A stretch of DNA of 64,000 nucleotides, taken from the NCBI GenBank assembly GCA_963756455.1, contig CAVWNC010000001.1, forward strand, positions 2,026,563-2,090,562, written 5' to 3'. The DNA comes from DASQPA01 sp963756455. Its GTDB lineage: Bacteria > Acidobacteriota > Thermoanaerobaculia > Multivoradales > UBA5704. Both the position numbers and the translations under genes were made by a program. Below are positions 51,588 to 59,062 of the stretch, piece by piece. Position 1 is the stretch's first letter; each line of letters opens with the position of its first letter. The notes beneath the pieces were generated by a model, which had not been told where the DNA came from, did not search any database, and saw only the letters and a list, made by a program, of their open reading frames with translations.

Positions 51588-52103
51588 TCAGTCCGCCGAC
51601 TCTTCGTCCTCACCGGCTGGCGAGGCCTCGGCACCCTCGGCGGCCTCGCCGCCGGGGGGCCGAGCGCCCTCCGTCGTTCCGAGATGGAAAAAGCGCAGGA
51701 GGCGGTGGAAGCCCTGGAGCATCTCGGTCAGCGCCTTCTCTTCCTGCTCCGGCAGCCGCTCGGTGATCCCGAGAGACTCGTAGATGTCGACCTCGCCGCC
51801 GCTTTTGCCGCCCGGCCCACCGCCCAGACTCGGCCAGGGGGAGCGCCGCTCGGAGCGGATGAGGCCCGCGGGCTCGCCGTTGACGATCCGCAGGGAGTTG
51901 TGGAGGTCGTTCAAATCGCACCCCAGGGTCTCCAGCACCTTGTCGAGGGTGTCCAGGGAGGGGCGCTGGCGCCCGGTCTCATAGGCCGAGAGCATGCCCT
52001 TGGTGATTCCTGCCGCATTGGCCACCTCGTACTGCTTCCTGCCGCGCCGGTCGCGGAGCCAGCGCAGGGCCGGTCCGAGGCCTGTCAAAATCGATCTTTG
52101 CAC
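51588..52103 (-). CDS. XRE-family helix-turn-helix regulator
   Basis: About 171 residues from a GTG preceded by AAGGAG 5 bases away; a TTG seven codons earlier is less likely. Residues 10-65 form a Cro/CI-type HTH (ALRWLRDRRGRKQYEVANAA, GMLSAYETGRQRPSL, LDKVLETLGCDLNDL). The C-terminal half is variable and ends in an acidic Glu/Ala/Gly-rich tail. It is probably a DNA-binding regulator; its target is unknown, the adjacent cupin gene being a candidate. A strong promoter lies upstream on the same strand. Confidence 0.82.
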   Translation of the reverse strand: MQRSILTGLGPALRWLRDRRGRKQYEVANAAGITKGMLSAYETGRQRPSLDTLDKVLETLGCDLNDLHNSLRIVNGEPAGLIRSERRSPWPSLGGGPGGKSGGEVDIYESLGITERLPEQEEKALTEMLQGFHRLLRFFHLGTTEGARPPGGEAAEGAEASPAGEDEESAD

Positions 52104-52228
52104 GTTGTCTCCTTGCCGCGGCAAAGGGCCGCGTATCGCTAGGGCTGCCCGGCAGTGGCGGGGCCTCGCGTCCCCGTCACCTTCTCATCCTTTGGATGGA
52201 TTCTGGAAGCCTCCGCTTGCATGGATGG

Positions 52229-52257
52229 ATCTTAGGCGTAATAAAAGCGTAAGTCAA
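52229..52257 (-). promoter_or_regulatory. Sigma-70-like promoter for the XRE regulator
   Basis: On the minus strand TTGACT (52,257-52,252) and TAAGAT (52,234-52,229) are separated by exactly 17 bases, about 125 bases upstream of the regulator start. The locally AT-rich stretch stands out in this GC-rich sequence. Confidence 0.6.
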
Positions 52258-52332
52258 GCGGACCAAGGGCGGTAAAAAGAAGATCTCCGGGGGGACCCGT
52301 ATGACGTCTCTCGTCGGGCCGCTCGGACCTGT

Positions 52333-52362
52333 TTGCGCGAGGCATGGCGTCCCTGCTATATT
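52333..52362 (+). promoter_or_regulatory. Candidate sigma-70-like promoter for the RRM protein gene
   Basis: TTGCGC and TATATT are separated by 18 bases, with TGC directly before the -10. It would give a leader of about 120 bases, which has no ORF I can support but contains hairpins, including one touching the ribosome site. The wider gap 52,104-52,490 holds only this promoter and the divergent XRE promoter. Confidence 0.5.
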
Positions 52363-52466
52363 CCAGAAAAATGCGTTCTAGCGTGCGACATCTGCCAGCT
52401 CTACCGCTGGCGGGGAGTGCGCTCGATCCGTGTTTGTGCCGGCGACCTCATGTCGGCAAGAGCGAC

Positions 52467-52480
52467 CGGCCTTAAGGCCG
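52467..52480 (+). promoter_or_regulatory. Palindromic hairpin abutting the ribosome-binding site of the RRM gene
   Basis: CGGCCTTAAGGCCG is a perfect 14-base palindrome (5-bp stem, TTAA loop) ending directly at AGGAG, the ribosome site, 10 bases before the ATG. Such placement could modulate initiation, for example with temperature or by binding of the RRM protein itself. This is inferred from position only. Confidence 0.4.
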
Positions 52481-52490
52481 AGGAGAAACG

Positions 52491-52985
52491 ATGGGGACTA
52501 GGTTGTTCGTCGGTAATTTGTCTTTCAACACCACCAGCGAGGAGCTCTCCGAGCTGTTCTCGCAGGCCGGAACCTGCAAGTCGGCGACGGTGATGACCGA
52601 CCGGGCCACGGGCCGGTCGCGGGGCTTCGGCTTCGTGGAGATGTCGACCGAGGAGGAGGCCCAGAAGGCGGTTTCGGAGTTCAACGGTCGCGATTTCGGG
52701 GGCCGCAATCTCAACGTCAACGAGGCGCGTGAGCGTACTCCCGGCGGCGGTGGGGGTGGCGGCGGCCCGCGGGGTGGCGGCTACGGCGGCGGCTACGGTG
52801 GCGGCGGTGGTGGCGGTGACTTCGGCGGCGGCGGTGGCGGCTTCGGTGGCGGCGGCTACGGCGGCGGGGGTGGTGGCGGCTACGGCGGCGGTGGCGGTGG
52901 TGGCGGCTTCGGCAGCCCGCCCCCCAAGCCGCGCAAGGACGGCGGTAGCCGGCGTGGGCTGCGCGCCAAGAAGCGCAGCCTCTGA
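52491..52985 (+). CDS. Glycine-rich RRM RNA-binding protein
   Basis: A 164-residue protein with one RNA recognition motif (residues 3-80) followed by a Gly-rich tail. RNP2 is LFVGNLSF and RNP1 is RGFGFVEM, with the aromatic residues that stack on RNA intact. The tail is repeats of GGGGYGGG and GGGGFGGG and ends in a basic patch (KPRKDGGSRRGLRAKKRS). Bacterial proteins of this type (Rbp of cyanobacteria and others) are often cold-inducible and act as RNA chaperones. The long Gly tract may drive condensation, though that is only an analogy. Ribosome site AGGAG. Confidence 0.88.
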   Translation: MGTRLFVGNLSFNTTSEELSELFSQAGTCKSATVMTDRATGRSRGFGFVEMSTEEEAQKAVSEFNGRDFGGRNLNVNEARERTPGGGGGGGGPRGGGYGGGYGGGGGGGDFGGGGGGFGGGGYGGGGGGGYGGGGGGGGFGSPPPKPRKDGGSRRGLRAKKRSL

Positions 52986-52992
52986 AGATCTC

Positions 52993-54150
52993 CTAGAAGA
53001 GGTCGAAGAGGAGGATGCGGGCCTCCAAGTGTCCGTTCCAGACCGGGATGCGCCGCCGCGGCCGTAGGCCGATCCCTTTGCCGCGGCTCTGCCCACCTGC
53101 CAGGACTGTGGCGCGCCAGCCCTTGAACTGGCGCTTCAGGAGGTCTCCCAGCGCCTGCCACTGGTCCAGATCTTCCTCCACCCGCTCGCCATAGGGCGGA
53201 TTGACGACGACCAGACCCGGCCCCTCGGCCGGTGGCGTCAGCGCGCGAAAATCTCCCTTGAGAAGGGTCGCCCGTCCGGCGAGACCGGCGCGGTCGAGAT
53301 TGGTGTGGGCGGCGCGGAGCGCCGCCGGCGCGAGATCGTTGCCGTAGAGGCGGACGCCCGGACCCGGCGCCGGCAGGGGCTCGCGGCGGAGGCGCTCGAA
53401 AGCCGCGGCGTCGAAACCGGGCAGCCGCTCGAAGGCCCAATGCTCGCGGAGCGACCCCGGCGCCCGGCCGAGGGCGATCCAGCCGGCCTCGACGAGCAGC
53501 GTTCCCGAGCCGCACATGGGGTCGACGACCGGCCCCGTCCCGTCCCAGCCGGAGGCGAGAACGCAGGCCGCGGCCAGCTGCTCGCGGACCGGGGCGGCGG
53601 CACTCACCTCCCGGTAGCCGCGATGGTCCAAGGGTTCTCCTGAGGTATCGAGGAGGAGCGTGGCCTCGGTCCCGTGGAGCCGGAGGCGGAGATGGAGATC
53701 CGGATCCTGCCGATCGACGTCCGCCCGCCGGCCGTAGCGTTCGCGCTGCCCGTCGACGATGCCATCCTTGACCGAGAGCGCCGCCCAGCGGCTGTCGCGG
53801 ATGGCGGCGTCGGCGACCGTCGCGTGGATGGCGAAGCTGCGATCGGGGTGGAGAAGGGCGCCCGGGTCGATCCCACCCGCCGCGATCCCGCCGGTCCGCC
53901 CTTTGACGAGCGACAGCGCCCCGGCCGCGAGCCCCGGCCCGTCGACCGCCGTGAAGCGTCCCAACTCGACGAGCACCCGGTTGGCGGTGCGCAGCCGCCA
54001 GTTCGCCCGCCAGCAGTCGTCCCAGCCGCCGACGAAGGTGACCGCCCCCCGCTGGCGCTCGCGCCGGGCGGCGCCGAGCTCCGCCAGCTCGGCATCCAGA
54101 AATTCCTCGAGACCGAGGGCGCAGGTGGCGACCAAACGGAGGGACGGCAT
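52993..54150 (-). CDS. RlmL-like 23S rRNA guanine-N2 methyltransferase (THUMP plus MTase)
   Basis: A 385-residue class I SAM-dependent RNA methyltransferase. The N-terminal ferredoxin-like and THUMP region (residues 1-165) starts RLVATCALGLEEFLDAELAELG; the MTase domain follows. SAM motif I reads VVDPMCGSGTLLVEA, the adenine-binding acidic loop is YGNDLAP, and the catalytic motif is VVVNPPYGER. These belong to the RlmL/RlmK N-terminal-half family that methylates guanine N2 in 23S rRNA. The fused RlmK half is absent, as in many bacteria. It converges on the RRM gene with a 7-base gap. Confidence 0.85.
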   Translation of the reverse strand: MPSLRLVATCALGLEEFLDAELAELGAARRERQRGAVTFVGGWDDCWRANWRLRTANRVLVELGRFTAVDGPGLAAGALSLVKGRTGGIAAGGIDPGALLHPDRSFAIHATVADAAIRDSRWAALSVKDGIVDGQRERYGRRADVDRQDPDLHLRLRLHGTEATLLLDTSGEPLDHRGYREVSAAAPVREQLAAACVLASGWDGTGPVVDPMCGSGTLLVEAGWIALGRAPGSLREHWAFERLPGFDAAAFERLRREPLPAPGPGVRLYGNDLAPAALRAAHTNLDRAGLAGRATLLKGDFRALTPPAEGPGLVVVNPPYGERVEEDLDQWQALGDLLKRQFKGWRATVLAGGQSRGKGIGLRPRRRIPVWNGHLEARILLFDLF

Positions 54151-54203
54151 CGGTGGAGTCTAACCGACCTGCCGTTCTGCATAAAGCGTTCGTCTGCCGT
54201 CGT

Positions 54204-54232
54204 TTGTCTGCCGCACGGTAGGGTGATATTTT
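54204..54232 (+). promoter_or_regulatory. Candidate sigma-70-like promoter for the secreted propeller protein
   Basis: TTGTCT and TATTTT are separated by exactly 17 bases and end 29 bases before the ATG, giving a short leader with GGAGGAA as ribosome site. The elements are imperfect but stand out against the GC-rich background. Confidence 0.5.
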
Positions 54233-54261
54233 GGCCTGTACACCGTTCCGGAGGAACCCGC

Positions 54262-56556
54262 ATGGCGAGTTTAGGCAAGACGTCCGGCAAGCTGCCTCTC
54301 CTGCTGTCCGCTCTTCTGCTGGCGATGCTGGTGGCGAGCTTTTCCCGGCCGGCGCTTGCCGGTGTCGAGCAGTGGACGAGCCACGGACCCGAGGGCGGGG
54401 ACGTGACCGAGATCGTGGTCGACCCGACCTCGCCCAACTTCGTGTACGCGGCGCTCAACTTCTTCGGTGGCGTCTTCCGGAGCGCCGATTCTGGAGTCAC
54501 TTGGCAGCGGACGAATTTTCCCGCAGGAGAACCGATCAGCGCTCTGGTGATCGACCCGAAGAGTCCCGCCACTCTCTATGTCGCCGGAGGTTCGGCTGTC
54601 TTCAAGACCGTCGATCGGGGCCAGAGCTGGACCTCGACTCCGGTGAGCCCGTCCGCCGCGGTCAGCTCCCTGGCGATCGATCCGGTCACTCCCTCGACCC
54701 TCTACGCCGGCTTGAACGGCGGGCCCGGCAAGGTCTTTAAGAGCACCGATTCCGGCGCCAGTTGGCAGCCGGGCCCGGCGGCCTTCGGCACCCCCAGCAG
54801 CATCCAGAAGCTCGCCATCGATCCCGCCACCCCTTCGACCCTCTATGCCGATGTGTACCCGGCTGGGCTCTTCAAGAGCACCAACGGCGGCCAGACCTGG
54901 GCCGCGTTGCCGAACGGCCCGAAGACGATCGCGGCATCCCAGAGAGCGCTCGTGGTCGACCCCGGGCTGCACGGGACCCTCTATGCCATCGACATTCTCA
55001 ACGGGACCTTCAAGAGCACGGACGGCGGCGCCACCTGGACCCATCTCAACGTGGACGGCGACGTGGATGAGACCGCCCTGGTGATCGCCCCGACCTCCTC
55101 GGCGACGCTCTATGTGGCGACTTCAAGGAACGGCATCGTGAAGAGCGGCGATGGCGGCGCGACCTGGGAGAGGGCCGGCCTGGGCAACGAGCAGGTTTTC
55201 GAGCTGGCCATCGATCCGACCCACCCGTCGACGCTCTACGCCGGTACCTTCGGCTACGGGGGAGGGGTCTTCAAGAGCACCGATGCTGCGAGGGCCTGGA
55301 CCGCGACGCATCAGGGGTTTGTCGGCACGGTGATCTCGACGCTCACGATCGATCCTTCCGATCGGTCGACCGTCTATGCCGTCACCGATTCCGGGGACGG
55401 TTTCAGGACTACCGATGGCGGCCTGAGTTGGAGCACCTTCAATCTTCCCGGGTCTCAGCTCGTCACCTTTGCCGTCGATCCGATCACTCCCACGACGATC
55501 TATGCGATCAACAACTTTGGCGTCGTGAAGAGCTTGGACGACGGCCAACACTGGGCACTCGCGAGCAACGGCTTACCGCAAGTGCCGTTCGGGTTGGAAC
55601 TGGCGATCGATCCTGTCACCCCGTCGACCCTCTATCTCGGCACCCTCGAAGCGGGAGTATGGAAGAGCCTCAATGGAGGTGAGACCTGGAGGCAAACGGG
55701 AATCGGCAACGTCCCGGTCCTGGCTCTGGCGATCGACCCGAGATCACCGTCGACTCTCTATGCCGCCACCGGCGGCCACGACATCCTCAAGAAATCGACG
55801 GATGGAGGGCGGACCTGGGTCACCAAGGACGTGGGTCCGTCGAGCACGATATACGCAGTTTCCGCGATCGCGATCGATCCGAACGATTCGTCCAGGGTCT
55901 ACGCTTGCGACACCGCCGACAGCTTCTTCCGCAGCACGGATGCCGGAGATCACTGGGTGACCGGCGACATTTCCTGCCAGTTTCTGGCGATCCCCGCCAC
56001 GAGCCCCGCGGTCGTCTACGCCGCCGGCCCGAATGGCGTCTCCCAAAGTCGGGACGGCGGAGTCAGCTGGAGCGCCATCGGCAACGGTCTTCCCGGCTCG
56101 CAGATCACTGCCCTGGTGGTCGACGCCGGTGGATCGACTCTGCACGCCGGCACTCTCGGGCAGGGAGTTTTCGCTTTCACGACCTCCCCTCCCACGCCCT
56201 GCGCGGCCGGTGACACCACCCTCTGCCTGCACGGCGGGCGCTTCGCGGTGAGCGCCAGCTATGCGACGGCGGCAGGGCAGGCGGGAGCCGGCCACGCGGT
56301 TTCGCTCACCGACGACTCCGCCTACTTCTGGTTCTTCAGCCCGAGCAACGTGGAGGTCTTCTTGAAGGTGGTGGACGGCTGTGCTTTAAACGGTCACTTC
56401 TGGATCTTCGGCTCCGGCCTGACCGACGTCCAGACCCGCCTCGTCGTGACCGACAGCGTCACCGGGGTCCTGCGGACCTACGTCAACCCGCAGAACACGG
56501 CCTTCGAGCCCGTGGAGGACACAGGCGCCCTGCCGTGTAGCTCGGGTTTGCAGTAG
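54262..56556 (+). CDS. Secreted beta-propeller (BNR/VPS10-like) protein with a conserved Cys-containing tail
   Basis: 764 residues from an ATG with a strong GGAGGAA site. A signal peptide (KLPLLLSALLLAMLVASFSRPALA, cleavage near residue 33) precedes about 14 repeats combining IDP.TPSTLYAG with KSTDGG.TW, the Asp-box-like pattern of sialidase, VPS10 and Ycf48 propellers. The C-terminal 115 residues form a separate domain: CAAGDTTLCLHGGRFAVS, then YFWFFSPSNVEVFLKVVDGC and a Cys near the end. I associate this tail with secreted Thermoanaerobaculia proteins, where it may be a sorting or attachment module. No catalytic site is evident, so sialidase activity is not claimed. Confidence 0.85.
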   Translation: MASLGKTSGKLPLLLSALLLAMLVASFSRPALAGVEQWTSHGPEGGDVTEIVVDPTSPNFVYAALNFFGGVFRSADSGVTWQRTNFPAGEPISALVIDPKSPATLYVAGGSAVFKTVDRGQSWTSTPVSPSAAVSSLAIDPVTPSTLYAGLNGGPGKVFKSTDSGASWQPGPAAFGTPSSIQKLAIDPATPSTLYADVYPAGLFKSTNGGQTWAALPNGPKTIAASQRALVVDPGLHGTLYAIDILNGTFKSTDGGATWTHLNVDGDVDETALVIAPTSSATLYVATSRNGIVKSGDGGATWERAGLGNEQVFELAIDPTHPSTLYAGTFGYGGGVFKSTDAARAWTATHQGFVGTVISTLTIDPSDRSTVYAVTDSGDGFRTTDGGLSWSTFNLPGSQLVTFAVDPITPTTIYAINNFGVVKSLDDGQHWALASNGLPQVPFGLELAIDPVTPSTLYLGTLEAGVWKSLNGGETWRQTGIGNVPVLALAIDPRSPSTLYAATGGHDILKKSTDGGRTWVTKDVGPSSTIYAVSAIAIDPNDSSRVYACDTADSFFRSTDAGDHWVTGDISCQFLAIPATSPAVVYAAGPNGVSQSRDGGVSWSAIGNGLPGSQITALVVDAGGSTLHAGTLGQGVFAFTTSPPTPCAAGDTTLCLHGGRFAVSASYATAAGQAGAGHAVSLTDDSAYFWFFSPSNVEVFLKVVDGCALNGHFWIFGSGLTDVQTRLVVTDSVTGVLRTYVNPQNTAFEPVEDTGALPCSSGLQ

Positions 56557-56609
56557 GAAAGTCCCGGCGTGTGCTCCCGCTCGCGCGCCGGGGCCTCGAC
56601 GGCCCGAGC

Positions 56610-57482
56610 TTACCTTGCGCCCTGGAGCGCCAGGAACGACAACACGATCCGCACCAGCTCCTCCGGGCACTCCTCCATCGGCATGTGACCGATCCCCGAG
56701 AGCTCGACGAAGGCGCCGCGCGGCATGCGGAGGATCTCTCGCCTGCCGTCCTCGACGGCGACGAGGCGGTCCCGGGTGCCCCAGACGCCCAAGGTGGGAT
56801 GGGGGATGCTCGCGAGGTGAACCTCCGGCCCGTCCGGCGCGGGGAGCGGCGCTGTCAAGCCGTTGAAGGCGAGGTCCACCCCTTCGACCCGCAGGGGTTC
56901 GAGATAGGCGCGGACGAGCTCGGGGGTGACGAGCCGGGAATCGGCGATCGAGGCTTGAAGCGACTGCCGGACGCCCCAGGAGGTGAGGACGGGGCCGTGG
57001 AGGAAGAGCCCGGCGAGGGGTTTCCAGCGGACGAGCCGATTCCGCCGGTCGTTGGGGTAGGTGGGGGCGGCGGTATCGACCAGGGTGAGCGAGCGCACCC
57101 GCTGCGGATGGCGGTCGGCGAGCCAGAGCGAGATGGCGCCGCCGTAGGAGTGCCCCACGAAGTGAGCGCTCGCGATCCCCAGGGCATCGAGAAGGGCGAG
57201 AACGAGGTTCGCCTGCCCGTCCCGGGTGTAGCTCGGGAAGTCGCGCGGCCGCTCGGTCGCCCCGAAGCCGTGGAAGTCCGGGGCGATCACCCGGTGCGAG
57301 CGGGCGAGGGCGGGAAGGACGTTTCGCCAGCTGTAGGTCGAGGCGCCGAAGCCATGGAGAAGGACGACCGGCTCGCCGCCGCCCGCCTGGAGCACATGGA
57401 TCTGGCGGCCGCCGATCGTGAGGAAGCTCGCGTCGGGGAGGCCGCTGCGGAGATCGGCGTAGGGAGTGAGAGGCGGTCGCAT
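56610..57482 (-). CDS. Alpha/beta hydrolase
   Basis: A 290-residue alpha/beta hydrolase without a signal peptide. The oxyanion loop is LLHGFGASTYSWR, the nucleophile elbow GHSYGG (Ser112), an acid lies in GVWGTRDRLV, and the His is in SGIGHMPMEE. The lid region around 130-200 is short. Closest in type to haloalkane dehalogenase/epoxide hydrolase/esterase-like proteins; the substrate cannot be read. It is 16 kb from the NRPS/PKS genes, so it is a weak candidate for the missing release enzyme. Confidence 0.82.
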   Translation of the reverse strand: MRPPLTPYADLRSGLPDASFLTIGGRQIHVLQAGGGEPVVLLHGFGASTYSWRNVLPALARSHRVIAPDFHGFGATERPRDFPSYTRDGQANLVLALLDALGIASAHFVGHSYGGAISLWLADRHPQRVRSLTLVDTAAPTYPNDRRNRLVRWKPLAGLFLHGPVLTSWGVRQSLQASIADSRLVTPELVRAYLEPLRVEGVDLAFNGLTAPLPAPDGPEVHLASIPHPTLGVWGTRDRLVAVEDGRREILRMPRGAFVELSGIGHMPMEECPEELVRIVLSFLALQGAR

Positions 57483-57621
57483 GGGGCGGGAAGTCTACGG
57501 CGCCTTCCCGGTGGTGACAAAACGGCCGTTCTTTGTCACCACCTTTCGACTGACAGCATCACCTGAGGACTCTAACCTCCGCTCTAGTCACCCACCCCTT
57601 GAGGGAGGCGACGAGGAGCCC

Positions 57622-58344
57622 ATGTCGATCGTCCTCGAACAGCTCACCAAGCGGTACCAGGACCATCCGGTCGTCAACAACATCTCCCTGGAGATCGCGG
57701 ACGGGGAGTTCTTCGTCCTCCTCGGACCCTCCGGCAGCGGCAAGAGCACGGTGCTGCGGATGATCGCCGGATTGACCGGGATCGACGGCGGCCGGGTGCT
57801 CCTCCACGGTCAGGACGTCACCTATCTGCCGCCCAGGAAGCGCGAGGTCGGCTTCGTCTTCCAGCACTACGCCCTCTTCCGCAGCATGACGGTGGCCGAA
57901 AACGTCGAGTTCGGGCTCTCCATCCGCCGCGTCTCGCGAGCCGAGCGCCGCCACCGGCGGGACGAGCTTCTGGAGCTCGTGGGCCTCGCCGGTCTCGGCA
58001 ACCGCATGCCGCGCCAGCTCTCGGCAGCGCCGTGCGATGTGGCTGACGCCCGAATCGCAGTCCGTGCGGGCGCTGTCGCAGGCGGACATCGTGCTCGGGA
58101 TGCGTTCATCGCCGCCCGGGGGCCAGCAGGTGGTTCCGGTCCGCTTCTCTACCGACCAGCACGCCCAGTTGCGCGAATGGTGCGCCGAGCACGGATTCTC
58201 GATGGCGACCGTGATCCGCGGGCTGGTGGCCAGGTTCCTGGAGGGTCAGCTTCCCGGCCGGGCCTGATCCCCAGTCAGCGGGCTCGGCCAGTCAAGCGGG
58301 CTCGGCCAGTCAGCGGACCCCGCGGGGACGGAACTGAACGCTGA
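57622..58344 (+). CDS. ABC transporter ATP-binding protein, truncated before the LSGGQ signature and read into unrelated DNA
   Basis: The first 134 residues are a good ABC ATPase of the CysA/PotA importer type: MSIVLEQLTKRY, Walker A GPSGSGKST (residues 35-43) and Q-loop VFQHYALF. At MPRQLS, where GGQQQRVALARAL should follow, the sequence changes to AAPCDVADARIAV and never returns to the family; signature, Walker B and switch His are missing. The frame stays open to 58,344 by chance, overlapping a different gene in another frame. Native sequence therefore ends near 58,024. The upstream ATG with GAGGAG is well placed. Specificity (sulfate, molybdate or other) cannot be decided from this half. 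Confidence 0.75.
   Translation: MSIVLEQLTKRYQDHPVVNNISLEIADGEFFVLLGPSGSGKSTVLRMIAGLTGIDGGRVLLHGQDVTYLPPRKREVGFVFQHYALFRSMTVAENVEFGLSIRRVSRAERRHRRDELLELVGLAGLGNRMPRQLSAAPCDVADARIAVRAGAVAGGHRARDAFIAARGPAGGSGPLLYRPARPVARMVRRARILDGDRDPRAGGQVPGGSASRPGLIPSQRARPVKRARPVSGPRGDGTER
58018..58037. other. Sequence junction: Acidobacteriota-like to Actinomycetota-like DNA
   Basis: Homology to the ABC ATPase stops within CTCTCGG at 58,018-58,024. From 58,025 on, gene content, codon habits and indel frequency differ from the previous 58 kb. A short CAGCG run lies at the joint and would also occur in the expected CAGCAGCAGCG of the signature, so microhomology joining or misassembly is possible. Confidence 0.65.
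58037..58267 (+). CDS. Small hypothetical protein (actinobacterial type), possibly 5'-truncated
   Basis: A 76-residue frame containing VVPVRFSTDQHAQLREWC and a helical FSMATVIRGLVARFLEGQL end. The strand-helix-helix layout resembles ribbon-helix-helix DNA-binding proteins, but I do not recognise a named family. The ATG lies 13 bases after the junction and has no ribosome site of its own, so the real start may be lost. It converges on the alkB pseudogene. Confidence 0.5.
   Translation: MWLTPESQSVRALSQADIVLGMRSSPPGGQQVVPVRFSTDQHAQLREWCAEHGFSMATVIRGLVARFLEGQLPGRA
58272..58318. repeat. Short tandem repeat between convergent genes
   Basis: CAGTCAGCGGGCTCGGC is followed by CAGTCAAGCGGGCTCGGC and a partial third copy, CAGTCAGCGG. 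It lies between the stop of the small hypothetical gene and the stop of alkB. Confidence 0.7.
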
Positions 58345-58934
58345 TCCGGGGCCCGGTGGCCCTCGCGGTCTTGGGCACCGCGTGCTGCCAGGTGCGCTGA
58401 CAACTGCCGCCCATCACGATGAGGTCGCCGTGGCCGAGGTCGTGGCGCAGCGCGGGGCCACCGCGGTTGGGCCGGAGCAGCAGCGCACGGGGGGTGCCCA
58501 GGGAGACGATCGCGACCATGGTGTCGGAGGTCGCACCGCGCCCGATCGTGTCACCATGCCACGCGACACTGTCCCGGCCGTCCCGGTACAGGCAGAGACC
58601 CGCGGTGCTGAAAGGCTCGCCGAGTTCCTCCCGGTAGTGGTCGCTGAGCGCCTCCCTGGCCTGCTCAAGGGCAGGATCGGGGAGGGCCTGGCCTTCCGCG
58701 TAGAAGCACAGCAGGCGGGGGACGTCGACGACCCGGTCATACATCGGCCGCTTCTCGGCCCGCCATGGCACGCAACGGAGCAACTGGCTCGAACAGCACG
58801 CCGGCGCCGGTCATCCAGCCCGGCCGGATATCGATCCAGGCCCCATCGCCGAGGACCGTCCGCCGCAGCGACGACCCAAGCGGCCCCGGGGCCGCCTCAT
58901 CACCAAGGTCCAGCAGCGAACCCTGTACTGCTAG
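58310..58934 (-). pseudogene. alkB: AlkB-like 2OG-Fe(II) dioxygenase, frameshifted and lacking a start codon
   Basis: AlkB repairs alkylated bases by oxidative demethylation. The C-terminal 157 residues are intact from PWRAEKRPMYDRVVDVPR to the Fe-binding WHGDTIGRG (His, Asp), an HDLGHGD loop with a further His, and GPRISVQFRPRG (2-oxoglutarate Arg). The missing N-terminus lies in another frame upstream: AVQGSLLDLGDE, then GAWIDIRPGWMTGAGVLFE. The two join if one base near 58,787 is removed (GAGCCAG to GAGCAG). The codon where the start should be is CTA, with a TGA a few codons before. Either the gene is decayed or the sequence has errors. The family is typical of Actinomycetota, in contrast to the left part of the window. 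Confidence 0.75.
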
Positions 58935-59062
58935 CCCGGGGGCTCATGCTTTGCCGGGGACACCCCGGACCCCATGGCCCGGAGTCCCCCGGGTTGCTGG
59001 TCCGGTCATGCGTTCGAGTGTAAGCCATCAGTCAAACACGAGTTCGATCGGCGCCGGTGCCG

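Noticed and set aside
54262..56556. Active sialidase
   Set aside because: The repeats carry Asp-box-like motifs, but no catalytic Arg triad or Tyr/Glu pair of sialidases can be located.
56610..57482. Alpha/beta hydrolase as the assembly line's thioesterase
   Set aside because: It is 16 kb away, on the other strand, among unrelated genes, and resembles general hydrolases rather than type II thioesterases.
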